From: Chthonomonadaceae bacterium
GTDB taxonomy: Bacteria; Armatimonadota; Fimbriimonadia; Fimbriimonadales; Fimbriimonadaceae
Direction: 5' to 3'
Assembly (NCBI GenBank): GCA_015709495.1
Contig: CP054189.1
Coordinates: 620,001 to 684,000 of the forward strand
DNA length: 64,000 bases
Of the stretch, positions 44,066-52,540 are shown in pieces. The notes beneath the pieces were generated by a model. That model saw only the letters and a program-made list of their open reading frames with translations, was not told where the DNA came from and searched no databases. Each line of letters begins with the position of its first letter. Position 1 is the stretch's first letter. The position numbers and the translations under genes are program-made.

Positions 44066-44677
44066 CTACAGCTCGCTGTCGCTCAGATGAGCCTTGACGA
44101 TCTCATCGGACAGGACTCTCGTAGTCGGTACTTGAGTCCTCCGCAGTTCATCCAGAAGCCGATCGACGTAAGCAGGATCCACCGGGCCGTGATACTGGTC
44201 GCCGACTTGAAGAAGCGGCGCTCGATCGCACGCGTCGAGGCATTCCACCTCTTCCAGCGTGAACATCCCATCCGGAGTGGTCTCGCCAAACTCGATTCCG
44301 AGTTTCTCCTTAAGGTAATCGGCGATCCGATAGGCTCCGCACACATGGCAACTGAGGCAGGTGCAGACCTCGATCTTGTGCAGCCCCGGCTTGTGAGCGG
44401 TGTCGTACATCGAGTAGAACGTTGCGACCCCCTCGACTTCGGCAAAACTCCGCTTCAGCCGCACTGCAACTTCGGCGATCGCCTCAGGAGGCAGCCACCC
44501 GTACTCCCGCTGGGCGATCCAGAGCGCGGGCAGCACGCACGACTTGAGGTCGGGATAGTGGCCCTTGAGGGCTTCGAGTTGCTTGACGGCTTCCGGCGAG
44601 AACCGGAGCTCGACTTCTTCGGGTTTGGGCGGGGCAACCCGCAGAGGCGCTTCACCGAACGAGATCGGGTCTGACAT
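44066..44677 (-). CDS. nuoE: NADH-quinone oxidoreductase subunit E
   Basis: Thioredoxin-like [2Fe-2S] subunit of complex I. The 203-residue protein shows the ligand pattern CTCLSCHVCGA (first Cys pair) and later ECLDACDRAP (second pair), with the helical N-terminal part YPDLKSCVLPALWIAQREYG. The ATG at 44677 (MSDPISFGEAPLRV) is preferred to a TTG 87 bases upstream. A TACACT hexamer 15 bases before the ATG could be its -10. It is followed by a terminator rather than by nuoF. Confidence 0.93.
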   Translation of the reverse strand: MSDPISFGEAPLRVAPPKPEEVELRFSPEAVKQLEALKGHYPDLKSCVLPALWIAQREYGWLPPEAIAEVAVRLKRSFAEVEGVATFYSMYDTAHKPGLHKIEVCTCLSCHVCGAYRIADYLKEKLGIEFGETTPDGMFTLEEVECLDACDRAPLLQVGDQYHGPVDPAYVDRLLDELRRTQVPTTRVLSDEIVKAHLSDSEL

Positions 44678-44712
44678 GGCTGTTGTGAAGCCAGTGTACC
44701 GCGGGATTCCAG

Positions 44713-45699
44713 CTATCCGGCGACAGCCGTCTCTTCTCTCAGGTGCGCGTTGTCTCGGTACCAAGGCACGGTGAGCCCGAGCCCTTCGCGGAGCGAGACG
44801 TTCGGCTTATAGCCCAGCCGCGAAACCTTCGTGATATCGGGGCAGCGCCTTGGAGTCTCGCCTTCGGGAGTCTCGCCCGTTTGCACGTCGGCCTCACGTC
44901 CGAACTGCCGGACGATTTCCTCGGCAAGCGTTCGGATCGTGATCTCTTCTTGGGTTCCCACGTGATAGATCCCCAGGTGCTCCCCTTTGAGGAACGCGCG
45001 CGCGCACCCTTCGGTGAAGTCGTCGATGTAGCAAAAAGCGCGAGTTTGCAGACCGTCGCCCTTGATGGGAAACGGAACGCGCCCCTCCGGGTTCTCACGA
45101 ACCGCCTGCGCCGCTCGCAGCGACATTTGAGGGACCACGTGCTCCCAACCCATGTCGGGCCCATAAACATTGTGGGGCCGAACGACCACCACCTGCTCAA
45201 AGGACTTGCGGCCGTAATTGATCGCGAGCAACTCCGAGATCAGCTTCCCTCCGCCGTAGGAATAGCGCGGGTTGAGCGGATCGGGAATAAAGAACGGCGC
45301 CGACTCGTCGGTCGGGACCTGTTGGGGGGTTTGATAGACTTCCGAGGAAGACATCAGCCAGTACTTGCCGACCCCGTGGCGTATGGCGCTGTCCAGAGTG
45401 TGGATCGCGCCCTTCACGCCGACCTCGAGCACGAGTTCGGGTTTTGAATAGAAGAACTCGGTCCCGTTCACAAAGGCGAGATGGGCGACGGCATCGACTC
45501 CCCGCATGGCCTCGTCCACATGGTCCGCATCCCGAATGTCGCCCACGAGGAACTCGACATCGTCGATCACGGGAGCCAATCGCCTCGCGTGCCCCCTCGA
45601 GTTGTTATCAAACACGCGAACTCGATGCCCTTCGCGCAAGAGGTGAATGACGAGGGCGCTTCCGATGAAGCCCGACCCTCCAGTGACTAAGACATGCAC
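44713..45699 (-). CDS. NAD-dependent nucleotide-sugar epimerase/dehydratase
   Basis: Extended short-chain dehydrogenase of 328 residues acting on a nucleotide sugar. The NAD-binding TGGSGFIGS is at the N-terminus; the catalytic region has SSSEVYQ and the Tyr/Lys pair in RYSYGGGKLISE (YxxxK). RPHNVYGPDMG follows. The start is GTG 45699, placed 8 bases after AAGGAG and inside the end of the preceding dehydrogenase gene (13-base overlap). It belongs to the exopolysaccharide locus, presumably supplying a modified sugar; the exact substrate is unknown. Confidence 0.85.
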   Translation of the reverse strand: MHVLVTGGSGFIGSALVIHLLREGHRVRVFDNNSRGHARRLAPVIDDVEFLVGDIRDADHVDEAMRGVDAVAHLAFVNGTEFFYSKPELVLEVGVKGAIHTLDSAIRHGVGKYWLMSSSEVYQTPQQVPTDESAPFFIPDPLNPRYSYGGGKLISELLAINYGRKSFEQVVVVRPHNVYGPDMGWEHVVPQMSLRAAQAVRENPEGRVPFPIKGDGLQTRAFCYIDDFTEGCARAFLKGEHLGIYHVGTQEEITIRTLAEEIVRQFGREADVQTGETPEGETPRRCPDITKVSRLGYKPNVSLREGLGLTVPWYRDNAHLREETAVAG

Positions 45700-47042
45700 T
45701 CCGTTTTCTCCTTGAGCGACGAGGCTCGTACCGATCCCAGTTGAACGCAACGGACTCCCTCAGGAGCGTCGGCCGGACTGATCTTCAGAACTCCCCAGCA
45801 ATCGAAAACGACGGCCGGACGGGCCATCGAAGCCAACAGCGGATCGAGTTCAAGCCATTCGTATTTGACGTTGTTGTTGGCGATGACGACGGCGCTCGCT
45901 CCCCGGAACGCCTCTTCGACGGACGCCGGCTCGATACCCAACTCGCGAATCGCATCGTCCGACACGGCAAAATCCTGCGCCACGAGCCGAGCCTTGGGGA
46001 ACGACGTCCGTAAGGCATCGGCGAGGATCGTCGAGGGCGTGCCACGGGTGTCGTCGGTCTCAGGGCGGCCCTTGAAAGCCACGCCGCAAAGGGCGATTTT
46101 CGCATCCGCCTCGTCGACTCCGCGAAGGAGGTCCGAAAGGGCGCGAGCCACCCAGTAAGGGAGCTCCTCGTTGAGGCGCCTTCCGGTTGCGATCAGGTCG
46201 GGACGAAATTCGTGGTCGCGCAGGGAGTGTTCGAGGATGTGAGGGTCCTTTTCGAGGCACGGGCCGCCTACGAATCCAGGATTGGCGATATTGGTTCGCG
46301 CATAGCCCGTCTTACCCGCGTTGATGATCTCAGCCGCGTCGAGTCCGGCCGCTTCGCAAAGCAGCGCGACTTCGTTGCCGAACGCAAACATCAGATCGCG
46401 GTAGGAGTTATCGAGGAGTTTGATCACCTCGGCCGATTCGAGAGAGGAAACTCGCAGCGTGGTGGGCGTCATGTGCTGGAACACCGAAGCCGCTCGCCAC
46501 GCGTCCGACTCGGTGAGCCCCCCTACGATTTGCGGGAGCACGCGAAGTTCATGCAGCGCGTTTCCTTCGATCGTCCGTTCTGGGCAATAAGCGAGTTGGA
46601 ACGACTTACCCGACTTCTCGAGGATCGGCTTCACGACGCGGCGAGTGGTGCCGATCCGAACCGTCGATCGAAGGATGACGAGCGAGCCGTCCTGCATAGC
46701 CGAAGCGACCTCGGTTGAGGCGCGCTCCACCATATCCATCCTTGGATTTCCGGTCTTGTCGAGGGGCGTTCCCACCGTAAGAATGAATAGGGAGCATCCG
46801 CGAGCGCTTTCTTCGGTGAGATGCTGAACGAAGCGGAGCCGTCCCCGGTCGAGCTGCCTCCGCAGCCGATCCTTGAGTCCGACTTCGTAAAAGTGAACGT
46901 CCCGGTTTTCCAGACGCTCGATTACGTCGGGGTTGATCTCGACGCCCAGAACGTTGAAGCCGCACTCCGCCATCACAACGGCCAGCGTTAGCCCAACGAA
47001 CCCCATTCCCAAAATACATACGTTTTCGTCGTTTTGAACCAT
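45687..47042 (-). CDS. Nucleotide-sugar 6-dehydrogenase (UDP-Glc/ManNAc type)
   Basis: Oxidises the C6 hydroxyl of a nucleotide sugar to a uronic acid, using NAD. The 451-residue protein has the N-terminal Rossmann motif GMGFVGL, the middle domain EVIKLLDNSYRDLMFAFGNE and the catalytic Cys in GFVGGPCLEKDP, then a C-terminal Rossmann domain (CGVAFKGRPETDDTRGTPS). Sequence feel is nearer to UDP-N-acetylmannosamine dehydrogenases (WecC) than to UDP-glucose dehydrogenases, but this is not certain. An AGAGG ribosome binding site precedes the ATG. Part of the exopolysaccharide operon. Confidence 0.87.
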   Translation of the reverse strand: MVQNDENVCILGMGFVGLTLAVVMAECGFNVLGVEINPDVIERLENRDVHFYEVGLKDRLRRQLDRGRLRFVQHLTEESARGCSLFILTVGTPLDKTGNPRMDMVERASTEVASAMQDGSLVILRSTVRIGTTRRVVKPILEKSGKSFQLAYCPERTIEGNALHELRVLPQIVGGLTESDAWRAASVFQHMTPTTLRVSSLESAEVIKLLDNSYRDLMFAFGNEVALLCEAAGLDAAEIINAGKTGYARTNIANPGFVGGPCLEKDPHILEHSLRDHEFRPDLIATGRRLNEELPYWVARALSDLLRGVDEADAKIALCGVAFKGRPETDDTRGTPSTILADALRTSFPKARLVAQDFAVSDDAIRELGIEPASVEEAFRGASAVVIANNNVKYEWLELDPLLASMARPAVVFDCWGVLKISPADAPEGVRCVQLGSVRASSLKEKTECMS

Positions 47043-47051
47043 AAATCGCCT

Positions 47052-47993
47052 CTACCTCGACTGGAGGTACCACTCAATCGTCTTTCCCAGTCCCTCGCGG
47101 ATTCCTATTCTCGGTTCGAATCCAAGAAGTTCTTGCGCCTTGCCTGGGTCGAGGGCCCGCCGCGGCGCGCCTCCCGGTTTGGTTGTATCCCAAGTCAACC
47201 GCCCTGGATAGCCAACGAGTTCGCAGATCGTCTCCGCCATTTGGCGTACCGAGACTTCTTGGCCCGAGCCCAAGTTGAAAACCTGCCCCAACGCCCGGTC
47301 TTGGAGCGCAAGATGGATCCCTCGTGCTGCGTCTTCGACGAACAGGAGATCGCGAGTCTGCGTCCCATCGCCCCACACGACCACCTCGTCCTGCCCCGAC
47401 TCCTTAGCTTCGACGACCCGCCTGATCAGGGCCGGAATCACGTGCGACTTTTCTTCTTCGAAGTGGTCACCTGGGCCGTACAGGTTCGTCGGGATCACGT
47501 AGCTATATTCGAGTCCGAACTCGCGCGAAAGCCCCTCGGCGACCGTCAGCAGAGTCCGCTTGGCGATCCCATAGAACGAAGTGACCTCGGAAGGAAACCC
47601 GTCGAACATCTCGGTCTCCTTCGTGGGGACTGATGCTCTTTCGGGATAAACGCAGACCGTCGAGACGATCACGACACGGCAGGCTCCCTGCCTTGCAGCG
47701 GCTTCGAGGACGTTGAGGCCCATGCGCAGGTTGTCGGTCGCCATTCGCCCTGGGTGCTCTAAGTTGAGGCCGATGCCCCCCACAAACCCGGCTGCGTGGA
47801 TGATCTTGCGAATTCGCCCCTGACGGAGAAAGCCGCACACCGCATCCAAGTCGAGCAAATCGACCTCGCTGCTCCGCGTGCAAATTGGCGGGGACCCCGT
47901 TTCAACAGCGGCCAGGTACTTCCCCAGGAAGCCCGAACCACCGGTGATCCAAAGCTCTCCTTCGGGGACATCCGCAGCCGACATAGATTCCAT
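47052..47993 (-). CDS. GDP-L-fucose-synthase-like epimerase
   Basis: Short-chain dehydrogenase of about 313 residues with N-terminal TGGSGFLGKYL, the fucose-synthase-like region IHAAGFVGGIGLNLEHPG, and a catalytic YGIAKR (YxxxK) after SFYG. NLYGPGDHFEEEKSHVIPALI is strongly reminiscent of GDP-fucose synthetase (WcaG), which converts a 4-keto-6-deoxymannose to GDP-fucose. Start at ATG 47993 or 47984; the longer frame from 48071 overlaps the upstream gene. It lies between the TagA-type transferase and the sugar dehydrogenase in the same operon. Confidence 0.83.
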   Translation of the reverse strand: MESMSAADVPEGELWITGGSGFLGKYLAAVETGSPPICTRSSEVDLLDLDAVCGFLRQGRIRKIIHAAGFVGGIGLNLEHPGRMATDNLRMGLNVLEAAARQGACRVVIVSTVCVYPERASVPTKETEMFDGFPSEVTSFYGIAKRTLLTVAEGLSREFGLEYSYVIPTNLYGPGDHFEEEKSHVIPALIRRVVEAKESGQDEVVVWGDGTQTRDLLFVEDAARGIHLALQDRALGQVFNLGSGQEVSVRQMAETICELVGYPGRLTWDTTKPGGAPRRALDPGKAQELLGFEPRIGIREGLGKTIEWYLQSR

Positions 47994-48016
47994 TATGGCA
48001 GCCAGGGGCGGCTCGC

Positions 48017-48808
48017 CTAGGAGCGCCGGACTCGGGCCGAGGACGAAAATCGAAGCTTCAACAGGTGCCACAAGAAGAGAGAGTTGTAGCGGAGATAACG
48101 GGCAAACAGCCGACGCGGGTTGCTCAAAAGCCTATGCAGCCATTCGAGCCCCACCCTGCGCATCCACTTCGGAGCGCGCTTGACCACGCCCGCGTGAAAA
48201 TCGAACGCTGCGCCTACCCCGAGCAACACGAGCGGTAACTCGGGCGAGTGCGCGGCCATCCACTTTTCTTGCTTCGGACACCCCAACCCTACGAAGAGCA
48301 GCCGAACCCCGGAACCGAGAATCTTCGCTCGCTCGACCGCCCATTCCTCATCGCTTAAGGGCCGAAAGGGAGGGGAGAACGAATAGGCGATTTGAAGCGC
48401 AGGGAACCACGTTTTCAAGTTCTGTTCGAGTTTCGGCAAGCTCGATTCCTGGCCCCCAAAGAGGCCGATCGGCACTCCCCGTTGCGCCGCGAGTCGGCAG
48501 ACTTCGAGCATCAGGTCAGGGCCTGCGACGCGGGGTTGATCCGGGAACCCTTGGAGCCTCAAACTCAGCGCCACCGGCAGCCCATCCGGAACCAAGAGCG
48601 AAGCTCCTCTGAGCGCCTCGCAAAAGGACGGGTCTTCCGCGCCCACGCCGATCGCATGGGTCGCTGCGGCGACGACGTAATGCGATTCGGGCCGAGCCGC
48701 GAGTTCGAGGACCCGCTCAGATGCCTCTTCCATCGTGACCGCGTTCACCCGCGTCCCCATAACTTCACCACTGGGGAGATCTCGAAGGACAGGTTGGTTC
48801 GGGCTCAT
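48017..48808 (-). CDS. WecG/TagA/CpsF-family glycosyltransferase
   Basis: 263-residue transferase of the GT26 family, which adds an N-acetylmannosamine-type or other sugar to an undecaprenyl-linked acceptor. Diagnostic parts: ATHAIGVGAEDP, GLFGGQESS, FVGLGCPKQEKWMA, and the C-terminal GVGAAFDFHAG followed by RAPKWMRRVGLEWLHRL. The basic, amphipathic C-terminus fits peripheral membrane binding. It is the first gene of the minus-strand half of the exopolysaccharide locus; AATAAT lies 9 bases before its ATG. Confidence 0.9.
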   Translation of the reverse strand: MSPNQPVLRDLPSGEVMGTRVNAVTMEEASERVLELAARPESHYVVAAATHAIGVGAEDPSFCEALRGASLLVPDGLPVALSLRLQGFPDQPRVAGPDLMLEVCRLAAQRGVPIGLFGGQESSLPKLEQNLKTWFPALQIAYSFSPPFRPLSDEEWAVERAKILGSGVRLLFVGLGCPKQEKWMAAHSPELPLVLLGVGAAFDFHAGVVKRAPKWMRRVGLEWLHRLLSNPRRLFARYLRYNSLFLWHLLKLRFSSSARVRRS

Positions 48809-49050
48809 TCGTTCAGGATTATTGCCTTTTGGCGAGAAATCCGTACGCCGCCTGCGGGCAGGAAACGACCCGACGCCGGACGGCGAAGCAGCGTTTTCGG
48901 CACCATCTACTAGCTCCCTGCGTCATGGAACTTGGAGCGGCTCATTTCGGCTTCTACGATCTTCGGACTCCGTTCGAGGGCGTTTTAGCCGATAATGGGC
49001 AATGTATAATGGCTCGCAGCAGAGTTCTGTAAGGTCCACGGTAGAACGCG
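48809..49050. promoter_or_regulatory. Divergent promoter region of the exopolysaccharide locus
   Basis: 242 bases between the divergent TagA-type and Wzc-like genes. A perfect TATAAT at 49005-49010 lies 40 bases before the Wzc-like ATG, but with a poor -35 (GTTTTA region). On the other strand AATAAT lies 9 bases before the TagA-type ATG. A short palindrome CCTGCGGGCAGG lies near 48856. No operator could be assigned. Confidence 0.5.
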
Positions 49051-51126
49051 ATGTATAAAATTCACCTTCGACGTGTGTTGACATTTGGCTTCTTGGGCTT
49101 GGTTGGGGCGATCATCGCCGTTGTCGCCAGTCCCAAAGTCTACGAGTCGCAGGCGGGACTGATCTTGGGATCGGACTTGCGTCAAGGCGTGACTCAACTT
49201 TCTGACGACGTCATGCAGATTCTGAGACTGGGCCTCGCGCAGGACCCCTTGAGCGAGGCTGCCGTATTGCGAGGCAAGGGCCTCTTCTTGCAGGCCGTCC
49301 GGAACGTATCGGAGCGCCGAAACGACCCCGGACTCGCCGAAGACGCCGAGGACCTGTTCTTGATGTACGACGTACAGAACGAGCGGATCGTCAACGTGGT
49401 CTCGAACGTGTCGATCATCGTCGCTAAGGCCCATGACGCCGAAGTGGCCGCGGACATCGCGAACGAGATTACGGTCCTCTACAACGAGTTCCGCCGTCGG
49501 AGCATGAACGAGAACGTTAACCAGGCGATCACTTACCTCGACCGCCAGGTGGAACTTACCGGCGCCGCGCTCAACGCCGTCGACTCCAAGATTCGGCAAT
49601 TCCGAACAGAAAACGGGGTTCTCAATCTGGAAGTCGCGGGCGCGGAGGTCACCAAAGACGACCTCACCTACCGGCAGCAGATCGAGAATCTGATGGCCGA
49701 AATCACGGCCGTGAAGGGCAACCTCGCCGTGGATCGTGCGGAGTACAACCGGACGCCAGACCTGATCGACGACCAGATCGTCGACATTCGCGATCCCGTC
49801 GTCCAGCAATACGAGGCCCAAATGGCTGACTTGCAGCGGGAAAAGGCGCTCTTGCTGGGTCGATATTTGCCCGACCACCCGAACGTCAAGCAGGTTTCGG
49901 AGGCTCTTGCTTCGGTCGAAGCCCAACTGGATACTTACAAGCAGTCCGGGGAGTTCCGGCGCAACTCATCAGCACAGCGGCCCAGCCCATTCAAGGAATC
50001 TCTGCGAACCCGAATCGCGCAGAACCAGGCCGCGCTCGCAGGGCTGGAGCGAAGGCTGATCGTGGCGTATCAGGCGCAGGCTTCCAACAACAAGCTGATG
50101 GGAGTGATCGTGGCTAAGGAGGGCGATTTGCTCGACTTGGCTCGCGAAAAGGACGTTCTCGAAGCGAACTACCGAAGGTTCCGTTCCCAGATGGAGGACC
50201 TCAGCAATCGGCGCGACACCGCGGGACGCGCAGCCGAAGTGTTCTTCCCTGCGCAGCCGAACCCGATTCCCGTTGCGCCCGACGCGACGAAGCTGGTTTT
50301 CATCAGCGTGATCGGCGGGATCTGCTTGGGCGTCGTCTACACGTTTGCCATCGAATCGATGAAGCTCCGAGTCCACACATCGGGCCAGTTGCAGGAACTC
50401 ACCGGTCTTCCGGTCGTCGCTTCCCAACTCGCCCTGGGGCGAGGGCAGTTGCGCCAGAAGATGCGGTCGTTGGCCTCAGGCAAAGCCGATCCGAACGAGG
50501 CGTTTCGCTATCTTGCGGTCTCTATGATCGCTGGAGAGCGGGGCCGCAAGCGATCGGTCTTGTTCACCAGCGCGGGAGCGGGCACGGGGCGAGCCACCTC
50601 GGCAATGTCGTTTGCGATCTCCTCAGCGCGCATGGGTGTGCCCACGGTGATCGTGGACTGCGACTTTGGGCAGCGGGGAGTCACTCGCGCCTTTGAGATG
50701 GGCGATCAGCCGGGCGTAACCGACATCCTTCAAAAGGGCGCGCTTCCGAGCGCAGAAGAAGGGGCTCCGGGCAAGGCGACGCCTCATGCCAACCTCTTCG
50801 TCATCCCCACCGGCACGGCTCAGAATGCGGCGCTTGCCGACTTTGGCCCTGCGAACGTCGAGGCGTGGCTCGAATCTTTGAAGGAGCACTACGATCTCGT
50901 TGTCACCATCGCTCCTCCTTGCGATGAAGCCGCCGATGCTGCGGTCCTCGGGGGATTCGTCGAGGATGTGTTCTTGGTGGTTTCGGCGCGAAACACCCCG
51001 TTCCGAAACATCCCGCTTGCGGCCGAGCTGCTGAAGCGGGCTGGCGCACGGTCGGTCAGCGTCGTCCTTAGCGACGCTTCCCCGGGCGACGAGCCCTTTA
51101 CTGCGCGGTCAGCATCGATGAATTAG
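49051..51126 (+). CDS. Wzc-like polysaccharide co-polymerase with degenerate kinase domain
   Basis: 691 residues. N-terminal Wzz-type part with a membrane helix (about residues 10-28), a long periplasmic coiled-coil stretch (about 150-390) and a second helix (about 415-435), then a cytoplasmic BY-kinase-like domain (about 490-690). In active kinases the Walker A is GxGKS/T; here it reads GTGRAT with Arg514 in place of Lys. The Walker A' region VIVDCDFGQRG is kept, but the C-terminal Tyr cluster is absent. It probably controls chain length or export without kinase activity. Polymerase and flippase genes follow on the same strand. Confidence 0.83.
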   Translation: MYKIHLRRVLTFGFLGLVGAIIAVVASPKVYESQAGLILGSDLRQGVTQLSDDVMQILRLGLAQDPLSEAAVLRGKGLFLQAVRNVSERRNDPGLAEDAEDLFLMYDVQNERIVNVVSNVSIIVAKAHDAEVAADIANEITVLYNEFRRRSMNENVNQAITYLDRQVELTGAALNAVDSKIRQFRTENGVLNLEVAGAEVTKDDLTYRQQIENLMAEITAVKGNLAVDRAEYNRTPDLIDDQIVDIRDPVVQQYEAQMADLQREKALLLGRYLPDHPNVKQVSEALASVEAQLDTYKQSGEFRRNSSAQRPSPFKESLRTRIAQNQAALAGLERRLIVAYQAQASNNKLMGVIVAKEGDLLDLAREKDVLEANYRRFRSQMEDLSNRRDTAGRAAEVFFPAQPNPIPVAPDATKLVFISVIGGICLGVVYTFAIESMKLRVHTSGQLQELTGLPVVASQLALGRGQLRQKMRSLASGKADPNEAFRYLAVSMIAGERGRKRSVLFTSAGAGTGRATSAMSFAISSARMGVPTVIVDCDFGQRGVTRAFEMGDQPGVTDILQKGALPSAEEGAPGKATPHANLFVIPTGTAQNAALADFGPANVEAWLESLKEHYDLVVTIAPPCDEAADAAVLGGFVEDVFLVVSARNTPFRNIPLAAELLKRAGARSVSVVLSDASPGDEPFTARSASMN

Positions 51127-51142
51127 CTGAATCGGGAGCCCC

Positions 51143-52504
51143 ATGAGCCAACTCGCGATCATCGCACGGACTGAGTTCGCGGCTTGGCGCACCATCCCCA
51201 AGGCGTTCCTCATTTGGGGTTACGCCACCATCGTCCTCGCCGTCGCCGCGAGCCACATGGTGGGGCTGGAAATCGTGACGCTCCTGCGAAACACGGCGGT
51301 CGTGAGCGGCGTGCTTTGGATCGCCGTAGGCGCGTTTCGGCAGAGGATTCCGCTGAAGGTCGCCCTTCCCGTCGCGCTTCTCCTGATCCTTCAGGCTTGG
51401 GGTGCGATCAGTTCGGCTCTGGTGGCTGCGTCGGTGGGAAGGTCGTTCCCGATCAACTACTTCGACGTGCTGTTCCTGCGGTACATCTTCTTGTTCTTCA
51501 TGGCGTCGATGCTGGTCTATATCGACGTCAAGAACCGCCAGCGCCTGACACTGGTTCTCTACCTCTACATCGGGGTGAACGCCGTCTTGCAGTACCTCCA
51601 GTTTCTGCACTTCGGCCCCGCCCTAGCGCTCGCCCAAGCCAACCCTTGGGACATCGACCCCACGAACTGGGACCTTCGAGGAGGAACTCGCGCAGGGGGA
51701 TTCAGCATCTTCCCCGGCCCGGCGGCGCTCTCCGATATGATGATCTGCGCCCTGATCGTCGGGCAGACCTTCGTGCGACGGCTCAAAGGCTGGGAGCATA
51801 TCCTCTTCCTCTTCTTTGCCGGCGCCTCGCTGACGGCGCAAGCCCGAACTCACATGCCGGCCCTCGCGCTCGTCAGCCTGGTGTATATGGTCCAAGTCAT
51901 CCGAACCGAGCGGGCACGGGCAGTGTTTTACATGACCGTCCTCACGATCGTCGGGATGGTGTTCGTAGTGTTCGGATGGGAACGGCTGGGCTATGCGTTC
52001 GGCGAGAACTGGCTCGACGCCGGAAGCTTGAAGTGGCGCCAGAACGTGTCGTGGACTCAGGCCAACATGATCAACCAGAACTTCCCGTGGACCGGACTGG
52101 GGCCCGACCCGGCTCTCCTGACGAACCTGAAGTTGGGCGCGGACAAGTGGTCCCCGAAGAGGTCTCTCGAAAGTGGATGGCTGGCGATTGAGAGCGCCTA
52201 CGGCCTAGTCGGATTGGCTCTGGCGGCGGGAGTGGCGGCGGCCACGCTATTGGTTCCGTTCGTCGTTTGGGGAAACCGGAGGTCGTCGGCAGACCGGAAG
52301 GCGCTTTCGATTACGATCCTGCTCTCGGCGATCGGCCTCTTTATCGGAATGACGGGCAACACCGTCATCCACTGGGAGTGGCCGTTCTTTATTCTCATGA
52401 TCGTAGGTGGAATGTGCATGCCCAGCGCGGATGAAGAGGTCGCGCTCCATCGACGCTACACCCTGTTTGACGAAGACGAACGCGAGCCTCTGCCCTCTTC
52501 CTAA
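51143..52504 (+). CDS. O-antigen-polymerase/ligase-like membrane protein
   Basis: 453-residue membrane protein with about eleven helices and a large extracytoplasmic loop (about residues 290-345, containing SWTQANMINQNFPWTGLGPDP with Gly-Pro turns), the pattern of Wzy/O-antigen-ligase-type proteins. The stretch NFPWTGLGPD in that loop matches the GxG-like site seen in this superfamily. GGGAG lies before the ATG, 16 bases after the Wzc-like gene. Likely polymerises exopolysaccharide repeat units; sequence alone does not separate polymerase from ligase. Confidence 0.75.
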   Translation: MSQLAIIARTEFAAWRTIPKAFLIWGYATIVLAVAASHMVGLEIVTLLRNTAVVSGVLWIAVGAFRQRIPLKVALPVALLLILQAWGAISSALVAASVGRSFPINYFDVLFLRYIFLFFMASMLVYIDVKNRQRLTLVLYLYIGVNAVLQYLQFLHFGPALALAQANPWDIDPTNWDLRGGTRAGGFSIFPGPAALSDMMICALIVGQTFVRRLKGWEHILFLFFAGASLTAQARTHMPALALVSLVYMVQVIRTERARAVFYMTVLTIVGMVFVVFGWERLGYAFGENWLDAGSLKWRQNVSWTQANMINQNFPWTGLGPDPALLTNLKLGADKWSPKRSLESGWLAIESAYGLVGLALAAGVAAATLLVPFVVWGNRRSSADRKALSITILLSAIGLFIGMTGNTVIHWEWPFFILMIVGGMCMPSADEEVALHRRYTLFDEDEREPLPSS

Positions 52505-52540
52505 GCTTCGATTCAGCTATGGCTTCGTTGGCTTGAGACG

